Below are positions 8,757 through 16,826 of a stretch of DNA of 64,000 bases, piece after piece. A program made the translations under genes and the position numbers. Source of the stretch: Clostridiales bacterium (GTDB lineage: Bacteria > Bacillota > Clostridia > Oscillospirales > Oscillospiraceae); contig DYCR01000002.1 in the NCBI GenBank assembly GCA_019418025.1, positions 1-64,000 of the forward strand, in the 5' to 3' direction. Position 1 is the first letter of the stretch. Every line of letters begins with the position of its first letter. The notes below the pieces were generated by a model. That model worked only from the letters and a program-made list of their open reading frames with translations, was not told the origin of the DNA and made no database searches.

Positions 8757-9338
8757 TCAGATGGATTGATTCAGAAAACGGATGCCGTTGAGCATGATGC
8801 TTTCCGCCACCTGTGCGATTTCATCGGCACTGGTGGTCATTCCGTCACTCAGCCATTTTTCTAACAGACCGATGCATCCGGCGCTGACAAAGGCATAGAA
8901 ATATTCGATCTGCTTGGGGGAGGCGTCTCCGAACTGCTTGGAGTAGCATGCAAGGCACTTCTGCCGACCGACGGCCAAAAGCTGTGTGGCGAATTTTTTG
9001 TCGCCATAGGGGCCGAGGGTCACAACACAAAGATCTGCGTTTTCTTTCAGGCAGTTAAAGATCCCTGCGGTGATCTTCAGTGGAGTCACATCGTCGTTCC
9101 CCTCGTCCAGAAGCGGGTGCAGAGCCTGCTGAAAGTCTGCCATCATCTCCGCCTCAATATGCTCCAGCAGGTTGTAGATGTCCGTGTAATGGGCGTAGAA
9201 GGTGCCTCTGTTGATCCCTGCCTGATCGCATAGCTCCTTCACTGAGATGCTTTGCAGGGGCTTCTGGCTCAGTAGAGCAGTCAGGGCCTTGCGGATGAGC
9301 ATTTTCGTCAAACGGGTTCGCTGATCATTTTTGTACAT
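8757..9338 (-). CDS. TetR-family transcriptional regulator
   Basis: A 193-residue regulator with a typical N-terminal TetR helix-turn-helix (about 9-55; ISVKELCDQAGINRGTFYAH) and an all-helical ligand-binding C-terminal part of the TetR_C_7/DhaS-like type. It is divergent from the NAD-dependent epimerase at 9507. A perfect palindrome lies 33-49 bp before its start, in the shared intergenic region, so it probably represses itself and possibly the epimerase. The inducer is unknown. Confidence 0.93.
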   Translation of the reverse strand: MYKNDQRTRLTKMLIRKALTALLSQKPLQSISVKELCDQAGINRGTFYAHYTDIYNLLEHIEAEMMADFQQALHPLLDEGNDDVTPLKITAGIFNCLKENADLCVVTLGPYGDKKFATQLLAVGRQKCLACYSKQFGDASPKQIEYFYAFVSAGCIGLLEKWLSDGMTTSADEIAQVAESIMLNGIRFLNQSI

Positions 9339-9370
9339 TTTGTAAATTCTCCTTCACTGACCATTCAAAC

Positions 9371-9387
9371 TGGACACAAACTGTCCA
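9371..9387. promoter_or_regulatory. Putative TetR operator
   Basis: TGGACACAAACTGTCCA is a perfect six-base inverted repeat with a five-base centre. It lies between the divergent regulator and epimerase genes, close to the regulator start, which is the usual place for an autoregulatory TetR-family operator. Confidence 0.75.
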
Positions 9388-9426
9388 ATGTGTTGGTTTA
9401 TAAACGGAATTGCCATAATCTGATGA

Positions 9427-9455
9427 TTGATACATAACAGTATGGATATTATAAT
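9427..9455 (+). promoter_or_regulatory. Sigma-A promoter of the epimerase gene
   Basis: TTGATA at 9427-9432, a spacer of exactly 17 bases, and TATAAT at 9450-9455. Transcription would start near 9462, leaving a leader of about 45 bases. The operator at 9371-9387 is 40 bp upstream of the -35 box, so repression of this promoter would need looping or a second site; repression of the regulator gene itself is simpler. Confidence 0.8.
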
Positions 9456-9506
9456 GCACATAGATGAAAAAAACAACACTGTGTGCAATAGTTGAGGTGC
9501 TTTCTT

Positions 9507-10526
9507 ATGAAAAAACGTGTCATCATTACCGGAGCCAACGGTCATTTGGGCAGTACGCTGGTCAAGATGCTGGAAGCTTACGATGCAGAGATCTATGGTC
9601 TGGTCCTCCCGGGGGAGGTCTGTCAGGATACAGAAAAAACCCATTATGTCAGAGGCGATGTCACAGATGCGGATTCTCTGCGGCCTCTGTTTGCCAACTG
9701 CCATGATGTGGAAACCTATGTGATCCACACTGCCGGAATCATCGATATTTCCGAAAAGGGCTCCCCCTTGATCTATCAGGTGAATATTGACGGGACCAAG
9801 AACATGCTTGCGCTGGCACAGGCATATGGTGTGAAGCGGTTTTTGTATGTCAGCTCTGTCCATGCTATTCCGGAAAAGAACCATGATGAGGTCATCAGCG
9901 AGACAGACCGATTCTCTGCCGAGACGGTTACGGGAGTGTATGCCCAGACAAAGGCAACGGCAACGCAGGCTGTTTTGGATGCAGGAAGCTGCGGTCTGGA
10001 TGTGGTCGTGGTGCATCCGTCGGGCATCATCGGCCCCAATGATCCGTCCGGCAACCATCTGGTGCAGATGATCACAGACTATATCCGGGGAGCGCTGCCT
10101 GCCTGTGTCAGGGGCGGATATGATTTTGTAGACGTTCGGGATGTAGCAAAGGGCTGCTTTCAGGCACTGGAGCGGGGTGTCAGCGGAAGCTGCTATATCC
10201 TGTCCAACCGGCATTATGAGATCCGGGAGGTTTTGGACATGGCCCGGTGTGAAACCAGAGGGAGAAAGCTGATGGTCCTGCCGATGTGGGTGGCAAAGGC
10301 TTTTGCTCCGGTCATGCAGTGGTACGCCCGCCAGAGAAAACAGCGCCCCCTGTACACAAAGTATTCTCTTTACACCCTGCACAGCAACGATCGTTTTTCC
10401 CATGATAAGGCGACGATGGAATTGGGATATATGCCGCGGGACCTGAAGGAGACGATCCGTGACACCGTGCATTGGTATCAGATGACCCGTGGGGCAAAGA
10501 CGGTCTTGTGCAAGGGAGTGCAGTGA
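9507..10526 (+). CDS. NAD-dependent epimerase/dehydratase (extended SDR)
   Basis: The 339-residue enzyme begins with the Rossmann motif TGANGHLG (8-15), has the catalytic Ser in YVSSVH and the Y-x-x-x-K pair in VYAQTKATA. It belongs to the extended short-chain dehydrogenase family with an NDPSGNH substrate-region motif, closest in feel to dihydroflavonol-reductase/hydroxysteroid-dehydrogenase-like SDRs. The substrate cannot be told from sequence. I use the ATG at 9507, preceded by GAGGTG; a TTG at 9492 is in frame. It is monocistronic, between its own promoter and a strong terminator, and divergent from a TetR regulator. Confidence 0.92.
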   Translation: MKKRVIITGANGHLGSTLVKMLEAYDAEIYGLVLPGEVCQDTEKTHYVRGDVTDADSLRPLFANCHDVETYVIHTAGIIDISEKGSPLIYQVNIDGTKNMLALAQAYGVKRFLYVSSVHAIPEKNHDEVISETDRFSAETVTGVYAQTKATATQAVLDAGSCGLDVVVVHPSGIIGPNDPSGNHLVQMITDYIRGALPACVRGGYDFVDVRDVAKGCFQALERGVSGSCYILSNRHYEIREVLDMARCETRGRKLMVLPMWVAKAFAPVMQWYARQRKQRPLYTKYSLYTLHSNDRFSHDKATMELGYMPRDLKETIRDTVHWYQMTRGAKTVLCKGVQ

Positions 10527-10603
10527 ACCGGATGGCTTCATGCAGGGCTTTTTCGGGACTGAAACCGGTTAAAACAGAATAGAGCCATGTATCAAGGCAT
10601 AAT

Positions 10604-10634
10604 AAAACCACCCCGCATAAGTGGGGTGGTTTTT
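10604..10634. terminator. Bidirectional terminator
   Basis: AAAACCACCCC and GGGGTGGTTTTT form an eleven-base stem around a nine-base loop. It separates the epimerase from the convergent lipoprotein gene; both flanks can supply a U-tract. Confidence 0.85.
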
Positions 10635-10654
10635 GTGCGTTGTTAAGCCGTCTG

Positions 10655-11377
10655 TTACTTCTTTGCTCCGCATTCACTGCAGTACACATAATCGACATAG
10701 GATTCTGTTTCCCAGTAGCTTTTGTCTTCTGTGCCAACCTGAACCTGCTGGTCTTCGTAGACAGGTTCGTCGTGGAAGTGTTCTTGATTTTGACCGTTGT
10801 CCATTTCTCCTGCCTCAATATGAGCGAAGCGGTGGGCTTTGCCTTCACTTTGTGGTACGACAGCCCCACAGTTGCAATGCCAAAAGATACCGTCTGATAC
10901 TTTGTGTGTTCCAGTCTGGACTTTCTGAGTCTCATAGACAGGTACGATTTTGCTTACCCACACCTGTTCTGTGACAGTGTGCTCATTCCAGCTGTGGGTA
11001 TGCTCTGCGGGTTCTTCCGCAGGCTCCTCTATGGGTTCTTCCGCAGGTTCTTCTTCTGGTTGCGTTTCAGGTTTCTCCGTGGGTTTCTCAGCAGATTTTT
11101 CAGTGGGCTTTTCCGTCGACTTCGTGCTTTCCGGCTTTGTCTCCGGCTGAGTTTCTACGGGTTTCGTGTCTGCCTCAGCCTTGGTCTTAGCGTTTTCTGA
11201 TGCGTCAACGGCTGAATCTTTGCCTTTGCTTACCGTTGCACTTGACTCCGGCGGCTTGCTCTCAGTTGTCTCATCCGTTGCACCGCTATCTGCTTTACCG
11301 CCGCATGCTGCAAGTGATACGATAAGCACCAAAATCACAGACGCAATCATTATTTTGTTGTGAAATCTCTTTTTCAT
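10655..11377 (-). CDS. Secreted lipoprotein with a duplicated Cys-containing C-terminal module
   Basis: The 240-residue protein has a basic N-terminus, a hydrophobic stretch and the lipobox LAAC with the lipidated Cys at 25. Residues 30-130 are a low-complexity Thr/Glu/Lys/Pro spacer with repeated KPTEKP and PAEEP units, typical of a wall-spanning stalk. The C-terminal 100 residues contain two related units: VYETQKVQTGT followed by WHCNCGA, and VYEDQQVQVGT followed by YCSECGA, a likely internal duplication of a small zinc-ribbon-like fold. The start at 11377 follows GAGAGGG. Neighbours give no clue to function; a terminator separates it from the epimerase. Confidence 0.85.
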   Translation of the reverse strand: MKKRFHNKIMIASVILVLIVSLAACGGKADSGATDETTESKPPESSATVSKGKDSAVDASENAKTKAEADTKPVETQPETKPESTKSTEKPTEKSAEKPTEKPETQPEEEPAEEPIEEPAEEPAEHTHSWNEHTVTEQVWVSKIVPVYETQKVQTGTHKVSDGIFWHCNCGAVVPQSEGKAHRFAHIEAGEMDNGQNQEHFHDEPVYEDQQVQVGTEDKSYWETESYVDYVYCSECGAKK

Positions 11378-11444
11378 GTTCACAGCCCTCTCTTTTATGC
11401 GCAACTATGATTCAAGCGTTGCATAATTCGTGAAATCTATAAAT

Positions 11445-11540
11445 AAGCGCGAACTCATTTCTGAAAAAGAAGAGTTCGACGCTTCCTAATTTGGTGGAGC
11501 CACTTCACCGTTCGGCGAACATCGCGTGTTCGACTGGCTC
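11445..11540 (-). other. Pair of imperfect hairpins 3' of ssrA
   Basis: Reading on the minus strand just after the tmRNA CCA end, there are two stem-loops. The first (11498-11540) pairs GAGCCA with TGGCTC and holds an inner CGAACA/TGTTCG stem. The second (11445-11484) pairs GAGTTCGACGCTT with AAGCGCGAACTC apart from one bulge. The sequence ATTTGGTGGAG occurs at both 11489-11499 and 11543-11553, the latter forming the tmRNA 3' end, so the flank partly repeats the ssrA terminus. They may terminate ssrA or be remains of an attachment site. Confidence 0.5.
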
Positions 11541-11545
11541 TTATT

Positions 11546-11893
11546 TGGTGGAGGCGAGGGGAGTTGAACCCCTGTCCGAAAGCAACTTGGAAAGAACTTC
11601 TCCGGGCGCAGTTTGTTATTTACATTCCCTCAACCGGGCGGGAACAAACACCCTACCGGAATCAGTAGCTTCATAATGCATGGTACGCGCAAAGCTTTGC
11701 GTACGCACGGTCTCCACTCAGATCACACCCGAGCCCGGCTCGTGGACCTTCCGGGGCGGATGGGCGCCTAATTAGGCAGCCAGTGCAACTTTAGAGTTGT
11801 CAGTTAAATTTAAAAATTGCCCGTTTTATCGTGGCCAGGCGCCACGGCCCGCTATTCCAGCCTCACTACCCCCGTCGAAACCGGTACGCCCCC
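11546..11893 (-). ncRNA. ssrA: Transfer-messenger RNA
   Basis: The 348-base gene begins GGGGGCGTACCGGTTTCGAC and ends in CGCCTCCACCA with CCA encoded. The seven-base acceptor stem pairs GGGGGCG with CGCCTCC (one G-U), and the T-arm GGTTCAACTCC is near the 3' end. The mRNA-like part has only one frame compatible with the conserved ALAA ending: it gives a tag of about 15-16 residues, GQFLNLTDNSKVALAA, then TAA. The exact resume codon (GGG here) is inferred. tmRNA with SmpB rescues ribosomes stalled on broken mRNAs; smpB lies 600 bp upstream on the same strand. A TATTAT -10-like box lies at 11903-11898. Confidence 0.95.
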
Positions 11894-11919
11894 ATATATA
11901 ATAAGGGAGAGGTTGGAAG

Positions 11920-11944
11920 CCTTGGGGTGGGTGACACCCCAAGG
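11920..11944 (-). terminator. Terminator between cyclophilin and ssrA
   Basis: CCTTGGGGTG and CACCCCAAGG form a perfect ten-base stem with a five-base loop, ten bases after the cyclophilin stop codon and 27 bases before the tmRNA 5' end. It isolates ssrA transcription from the upstream smpB-cyclophilin transcript. Confidence 0.75.
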
Positions 11945-11953
11945 GATGATTTT

Positions 11954-12490
11954 TTAGAAACGACCGTAAGGGTCCGGCAGCTTGTTGGGCTCAGGATAGC
12001 TCTGGCCGTGGGTATCTACTTCAATGGAAGCAATCTTCTGCTCCTGCACGGGGCGGTCGCCGGCGCCGGTCTTGGTGGCTGCGATGGCATCGACTACCTC
12101 CAGACCCTCGGTGACCTTGCCGAAGGCAGCGTACTGACCATCCAGATGCTTGGCATCCTGATGCATGATGAAGAACTGAGATCCGGCAGAGTTGGGGGAC
12201 TGGCTGCGTGCCATGGACAGGACACCGCGCTTATGGCGCAGATCGTTCTTGATGCCGTTGAAGAAGAACTCGCCCTTGATGCAGTAGCCGGGGCCGCCCA
12301 TGCCGGTCCCGTCGGGGCAGCCGCCCTGGATCATAAAGCCGGGGATGACCCGATGGAAAATCAGACCGTTGTAGTAGTCGTGATTTGCCAGATCGATAAA
12401 GTTGTAAACGCTCTGGGGAGCGATTTCGGGATACAGCTCGCCGGAAATCACGCCGCCATTTTCCATGGTGATCTTGAAAGTGGGATTCAT
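11954..12490 (-). CDS. Cyclophilin-type peptidyl-prolyl cis-trans isomerase
   Basis: A 178-residue cyclophilin with the catalytic-site strings FHRVIPGFMIQGG (the Arg of the active site), GSQFFI and AFGKV. There is no signal peptide, so it acts in the cytoplasm, assisting folding by isomerising prolyl bonds. The C-terminus carries a short extension rich in Pro and Tyr. It starts two bases after the smpB stop, so the two genes are co-transcribed, and precedes ssrA on the same strand. Confidence 0.95.
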   Translation of the reverse strand: MNPTFKITMENGGVISGELYPEIAPQSVYNFIDLANHDYYNGLIFHRVIPGFMIQGGCPDGTGMGGPGYCIKGEFFFNGIKNDLRHKRGVLSMARSQSPNSAGSQFFIMHQDAKHLDGQYAAFGKVTEGLEVVDAIAATKTGAGDRPVQEQKIASIEVDTHGQSYPEPNKLPDPYGRF

Positions 12491-12492
12491 AA

Positions 12493-12984
12493 TCAGTAAC
12501 GCTCCTTCATTGCACGGTCGATCTGACGCTTGGCATCACGCTCGGCCGCAGATTGTCTTTTGTCGTATAGCTTTTTACCCTTGCACAGACCGATCTTCAG
12601 CTTGACCCGGCTGCCCTTTAGATAGACAGACAGGGGGATGATGGAGTAACCATCCTGCTTGACCTTGCCGTACAGGCGCATGATTTCACGCTTGTGCATC
12701 AGGAGCCTGCGGGGTCTGCGGGGGTCTTTGTTGAAAATATTTCCTTTTTCATAGGGGGAAATGTGCATTTGATTGACCAGAAGCTCGCCGTCCTTGATAC
12801 CGCACCATGCATCCTTCAGGTTCAGGGTGCCTTGTCGGATGGACTTGACCTCTGTGCCAAACAGCTCGATCCCTGCTTCAAATTCTTCTTCAACAAAATA
12901 TTCGTGGTATGCCTCTCGGTTACGGGCAACCACCTTTACACCGGCCTTCTCCAAGGGACACACCTCCGGATTTTGATTCTGCAT
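12493..12984 (-). CDS. smpB: SsrA-binding protein
   Basis: A 163-residue SmpB: core OB-fold with VVARNREAYHEYFVEE at the start, ELFGTEVKSIR, and the basic C-terminal tail KLYDKRQSAAERDAKRQIDR that inserts into the mRNA channel in place of codon-anticodon pairing. It binds the tRNA-like part of tmRNA and brings it to stalled ribosomes. The gene lies on the same strand just upstream of its RNA partner, with only cyclophilin between them. Confidence 0.97.
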   Translation of the reverse strand: MQNQNPEVCPLEKAGVKVVARNREAYHEYFVEEEFEAGIELFGTEVKSIRQGTLNLKDAWCGIKDGELLVNQMHISPYEKGNIFNKDPRRPRRLLMHKREIMRLYGKVKQDGYSIIPLSVYLKGSRVKLKIGLCKGKKLYDKRQSAAERDAKRQIDRAMKERY

Positions 12985-13013
12985 GTATTATAACATGATT
13001 GTCAAGGGAATGA

Positions 13014-13039
13014 AACCTCTTTTTTCAGAAAAAGAGGAG
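13014..13039 (-). terminator. Hairpin at the end of the HAD phosphatase gene
   Basis: CCTCTTTTT and AAAAAGAGG form a nine-base stem around a four-base loop. It overlaps the last codons of the phosphatase gene on the minus strand and would separate it from smpB 30 bp downstream. Confidence 0.55.
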
Positions 13040-13684
13040 TTTTTCCAAATCAGCTGTGGTGTCCAGTGCGTAATCGCACCACATCTGCATTTTTTCCGTG
13101 ATTTCCGGCACGTTTTTTCGGCCCCAGCCGGCATATGCCACGGCAACACCGGCGCCTCGAGCCATATCGCAGCCGGGCTTCAGATCGTCCACCACCAGAA
13201 GCTGTTCAGGCGTTAGGCTGTATTGCTGCATCATATGGGTGAGCGGGTAGGGGGCGGGCTTGCGCCGGGGCTCTGGGTCCTCCCATGAGAAGATCATATC
13301 AGGAACGATTCCGAAATGGTGGCGGTAGTCCCGCAGGATATTGTGTCTGCTGGAGTGGGAAACCACACAGATCAGCCCGCCTTCTGCTTTCTGCCGCAGC
13401 AGGATCTCTTTCATGCCGGAGAAAGCAGGAGGGATATTATCTTTGGAATAATCTAACCACATTTGAAATTCTTCAACCATTTCCTCAGGGGAGAAATGAT
13501 ATTTCTGGATCAAAAGCTCACCGAAACCGGGATCGAAGCACCATCTGGTAAAATCCTCGGGCCCCATATATTCGCCGGGGCGAAAACGATCCAGCATTTC
13601 TAAGAAGCATGGATAGTTCACACTTGCTTCACTTGCAACCACAGTGTCGTCGTGATCCAGCACGAGACAGGGATATCTCAGCAT
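13025..13684 (-). CDS. HAD-superfamily hydrolase (phosphatase)
   Basis: The 219-residue enzyme has the HAD motif I LDHDDTV (nucleophile D10, second Asp D12), motif II VVSHSS, motif III Lys in RRKPAP and motif IV VVDDLKPG. This is a class-I-cap phosphoglycolate-phosphatase-like protein acting on a small phosphorylated metabolite, identity unknown. AAGGAG seven bases before the ATG at 13684 sets the start. It precedes smpB on the same strand but is probably separated by a hairpin. Confidence 0.92.
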   Translation of the reverse strand: MLRYPCLVLDHDDTVVASEASVNYPCFLEMLDRFRPGEYMGPEDFTRWCFDPGFGELLIQKYHFSPEEMVEEFQMWLDYSKDNIPPAFSGMKEILLRQKAEGGLICVVSHSSRHNILRDYRHHFGIVPDMIFSWEDPEPRRKPAPYPLTHMMQQYSLTPEQLLVVDDLKPGCDMARGAGVAVAYAGWGRKNVPEITEKMQMWCDYALDTTADLEKLLFF

Positions 13685-13760
13685 AATTGTCTCCTTTTTG
13701 TCTTTTATCTTCATTATACCAAATCCCCCCAAATGGGCAAGAAGAAATTTCCTGCTGCCC

Positions 13761-13826
13761 TTATGACCGCTTTACCAAGAAAACAAGGACATAGATCGGC
13801 AAAAGCAACAAGGAAATAAGACACAT
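13761..13826 (-). CDS. Possible 21-residue hydrophobic peptide
   Basis: AGAGGGG followed five bases later by ATG opens a 22-codon frame on the minus strand. The peptide begins MCLISLLLLPIYVL and ends FLVKRS: one continuous hydrophobic helix with a short basic tail. This layout matches small membrane peptides, including type I toxins, but also random hydrophobic frames. It lies alone in a 500-bp gap, without a visible strong promoter or an obvious antisense RNA. Treat as a candidate only. Confidence 0.35.
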   Translation of the reverse strand: MCLISLLLLPIYVLVFLVKRS

Positions 13827-14193
13827 ATAAACCCCTCTTTTCTGCAAATATAGTGGATCATCCTGCTTGAAATGATCTCATTTTCCCGAGACAAATCTGT
13901 AAGGATTTTGCCTGAAATCATATTACCAAATGATTCGTCCGATAAACTGTACTTTCAAATGGGAGCGTAAGGGGGGATGAAGGAAGGAACCCGAAAACCA
14001 TTGTGCGGAGATGGTTTTCGGGTCATACAAATCTCAGTTTTATGTAAAATGAAAACTAGAAGCAAGCGAATATTGATGGAAAGAGGGCCTAGTACTGAAT
14101 GTAATTTCTTGATTACAGTATCATTTTATCACTCTTTGCTCGATTGCATTTCCAACATAACGTCTGGAGGTTATCTTCCACTGTGCAACCACA
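13827..14193. other. Intergenic AT-rich stretch with one strong hairpin
   Basis: No convincing gene here. The main structure is a perfect thirteen-base inverted repeat at 13989-14023 (ACCCGAAAACCAT with ATGGTTTTCGGGT, nine-base loop) without a U-tract. It could be a terminator for the GNAT gene on the minus strand or the scar of a mobile element. Base composition falls from GC-rich to clearly AT-rich along this stretch. Confidence 0.5.
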
Positions 14194-14637
14194 TTAGATT
14201 TCCTTCACCATAACTAGATACATCCCAATGTTTTCAGTCTGAATATCGCTTTGCTGAAACCCCATTTTCCGGTAGAGCGCAACTGCCCCTATATTTTCCT
14301 TTTCAACGTCAAGAGACAGTTTATGACACTCTGGGAATGCATTAAATGCTGTTTGCAACATTTTTCCCCCAATTCCCTGTCGTCTGTGCTCCGTACTTAC
14401 ACTGATATCGACAACATACAAACTACCACCAAGGTATTTTTTACTATTGGGATTTACAACTGCATAGCCGATCACTGTGTCCCCATCCAGACAAACGACC
14501 GTATAAAGATTATGTATGCAATCTTTGAGCATCTCCGGAGTAAAAGGATCAGGACTTGCAGTCGCTGCAATAGAAACAAGCTGATCAAATTGTGAATCTG
14601 TAATGGAATCCATGGTTATTCTTTTAAATTGATACAT
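14194..14637 (-). CDS. GNAT-family N-acetyltransferase
   Basis: A 147-residue acetyltransferase. The acetyl-CoA pyrophosphate loop RRQGIGGKML follows the beta-4 strand VVDISVS, and the C-terminal motif LDVEKENIGAVALYRKMGF is the standard GNAT motif B. The acceptor substrate is not predictable. GGAGG eight bases before the ATG at 14637 fixes the start. The gene and its flanks (about 14.0-15.2 kb) are much more AT-rich than the neighbours, which suggests later acquisition. Confidence 0.9.
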   Translation of the reverse strand: MYQFKRITMDSITDSQFDQLVSIAATASPDPFTPEMLKDCIHNLYTVVCLDGDTVIGYAVVNPNSKKYLGGSLYVVDISVSTEHRRQGIGGKMLQTAFNAFPECHKLSLDVEKENIGAVALYRKMGFQQSDIQTENIGMYLVMVKEI

Positions 14638-15235
14638 TTCGATGCCTCCATAATTACATGTCTGTTCGGTTATATTATAGTCCCTGTCATATATCAATAT
14701 TTGAAAAATAACAATTTAATAATATCAAAAAACAGATAGACTTGATTCGTACCGCAAATCATACTGGACGATCTTTAAACAAATTATTTTACAATCATTA
14801 AAGCTACTTACTTACAAATCCGTTTTCTTTTGTTTATAGGATAACACAGCCTTATTTTGTCCCAAAAACACAATACTATTATTGTGATATCTTAATTAAA
14901 AATTTACAATTACATTATACATATGATATTTATGAAGTTCAAGTTTAAAATGTACTGCTTCTGGATGAGCCGACCCGGAATTTCTCACCGCTTTCGGGTG
15001 GTGCAATCAGGAAACTGCTCAGATGCTTTCCGGGAGCTATCATTAGCATTTCTCACGACCGAACATATATATCTGAGGTTTGTAATACGGTCTATAAACT
15101 GACAAGCAGCGGCTTGAAAAAATAAATATATGTAGTAGTATGTATAACGAAACATTTTAAATTGATTTTCCCGAGCAGTAGGCGGTCAGCCGGCTGGTAC
15201 GATAAATCATTAGGTTGCAAAGGAGTGTAATATTC
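14638..15235. other. AT-rich intergenic region without a supported gene
   Basis: About 600 bp with only short frames. A more GC-rich patch at about 14965-15060 could encode at most some 30-50 residues in either direction, with no ribosome site; it may be a gene remnant. The last 20 bp hold the ribosome site of the following glucanotransferase gene. No strong promoter or repeat was recognised. Confidence 0.5.
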
Positions 15236-16792
15236 ATGGAGCGCTACGCAGGCGTATTGCTTTCTGTCACCAGTCTTTCTTCCAAGTACGGAATCGGATG
15301 TTTTTCTCAAGAGGCCTATGACTTTATCGATTGGCTGGAAAAAGCAGGTCAAAGATATTGGCAGATCCTGCCGTTGGGGCCGACAAGCCACGGCGGCGCG
15401 TTCGACTCACCTTATCAGGCTTATTCTGCGTTTGCCGGAAACCCCAACTTCATCAGTCTGGAGGATCTGATTGCGGAGGGGGTTCTGACGGAGCAAGAGT
15501 GCGCTGAGGTGGATTTTGGGACAGACCCTTCCAACGTGGATTACGAAAAGCTTTTTGCAAATCGGGAGCCTCTGCTGTACAAAGCATATACTCGGAGCAG
15601 GATCAGTGAAAATCCGGAGTTTCAGTCATTCACTGCTGCGAACAGCTGGTGGCTGGATGATTATGCGTTGTTTATGGCGGTCAAGAACTATCTGAACGGT
15701 CAGCCGTGGTATGAATGGCCGGAAGATATTCGGATGCACTGGGGGAATGCCTTGGACTATTATCGGGAAAGGCTCTATTTCCAAGTGGAATTCCAGAAAT
15801 ACTTACAGTTTCAGTTCCACAGGCAGTGGCATCGACTCAAGAAATACGCCAATGACCACCATGTTGAGATCGTGGGAGACATACCGATCTATGTGTCCCT
15901 TGACGGATCGGATGTCTGGGCCAATCGGGAGCTGTTCCAGCTGGACGAGCATAATTTTCCAACTCAGACAGCCGGCTGTCCGCCGGATGACTTTACCCCT
16001 GACGGGCAGCTCTGGGGCAATCCGCTCTATCGTTGGGAGTATCACACTCAGACGGACTTCCATTGGTGGCTGACACGTCTGTGGCATAGCTTCACCCTAT
16101 ATGATGCGGTGCGGATCGACCATTTTCGGGGATTTGATGAATACTATTCCATTCCCGCAGGCGAGCCGACAGCCAAAAACGGACACTGGGAAAAGGGACC
16201 GGGGATGGATCTGTTTCGTGCTGTTGGCGAAAAATTGGGGGAGAAAAAGATCATTGCGGAGGATCTTGGGTATATGACCGAGAGCGTCCGGCAATTGGTA
16301 CGGGACAGCGGCTTTCCCAATATGAAGGTCCTGCAATTCGGCTTTGACCTGAATGATGAGGGGGCGGCCAACGACCACTTGCCCCACAATTATGACCGCA
16401 ACTGTGTCGTCTACACCGGAACCCACGATAATTCTACCATCTCAGGATGGTTCAGGGGCTTGGGCAAGGCGGAGAAGGCGTTGGTTCGGAACTATCTTGC
16501 CGATGAAAGAACTCCGGTCAAGGATATTCATTGGAGCCTGATCAGTCTTGCCATGCAGAGCCCTGCAAATACCTGTATCATTCCAGTTCAGGATTATCTT
16601 GGGTTAGATGACGGTGCCCGGATGAATACACCGGGGACGGTCGGGGGGAATTGGAACTGGCGGCTAAAACCCGGTCAGCTGACACAGGAGCTTGGAGAAA
16701 AGGTTTTGGGCATGGCCATGCGGTATGGAAGGGCCAACTGGGATGCACTTCCCAAGCGGGAGCCGGCGGAGCGGCCTGAGGAGACGGTGTAA
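15236..16792 (+). CDS. malQ: 4-alpha-glucanotransferase (amylomaltase, GH77)
   Basis: A 518-residue GH77 enzyme that transfers alpha-1,4-glucan segments between maltooligosaccharides. The catalytic nucleophile is the Asp of VRIDHFRGF, the acid/base Glu lies in IAEDLGYMT, and the transition-state Asp in GTHDN. The N-terminal LLSVTSLSSKYGIGCF and LPLGPTSHGGAFDSPYQ are family hallmarks. Length is that of the single-domain bacterial form. The ATG at 15236 follows AAAGGAG; it is not linked to other maltose genes here and ends in a strong terminator. Confidence 0.96.
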   Translation: MERYAGVLLSVTSLSSKYGIGCFSQEAYDFIDWLEKAGQRYWQILPLGPTSHGGAFDSPYQAYSAFAGNPNFISLEDLIAEGVLTEQECAEVDFGTDPSNVDYEKLFANREPLLYKAYTRSRISENPEFQSFTAANSWWLDDYALFMAVKNYLNGQPWYEWPEDIRMHWGNALDYYRERLYFQVEFQKYLQFQFHRQWHRLKKYANDHHVEIVGDIPIYVSLDGSDVWANRELFQLDEHNFPTQTAGCPPDDFTPDGQLWGNPLYRWEYHTQTDFHWWLTRLWHSFTLYDAVRIDHFRGFDEYYSIPAGEPTAKNGHWEKGPGMDLFRAVGEKLGEKKIIAEDLGYMTESVRQLVRDSGFPNMKVLQFGFDLNDEGAANDHLPHNYDRNCVVYTGTHDNSTISGWFRGLGKAEKALVRNYLADERTPVKDIHWSLISLAMQSPANTCIIPVQDYLGLDDGARMNTPGTVGGNWNWRLKPGQLTQELGEKVLGMAMRYGRANWDALPKREPAERPEETV

Positions 16793-16826
16793 GCAGGATG
16801 CGCGCCCTTCAAAGAAATATTGAGGT

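Noticed and set aside
10655..11200. Repetitive low-complexity DNA as a CRISPR-like array
   Set aside because: The repeats are codon repeats of the lipoprotein stalk (Lys-Pro-Thr-Glu), not equal-length repeats with unique spacers.
13977..14213. Plus-strand 78-codon frame in the AT-rich gap
   Set aside because: It contains the perfect 13-bp inverted repeat, overlaps the GNAT gene end and has no matching family features.
14931..15101. 57-codon frame or gene remnant
   Set aside because: No ribosome site and no recognisable similarity; recorded only as possible debris in the region entry.
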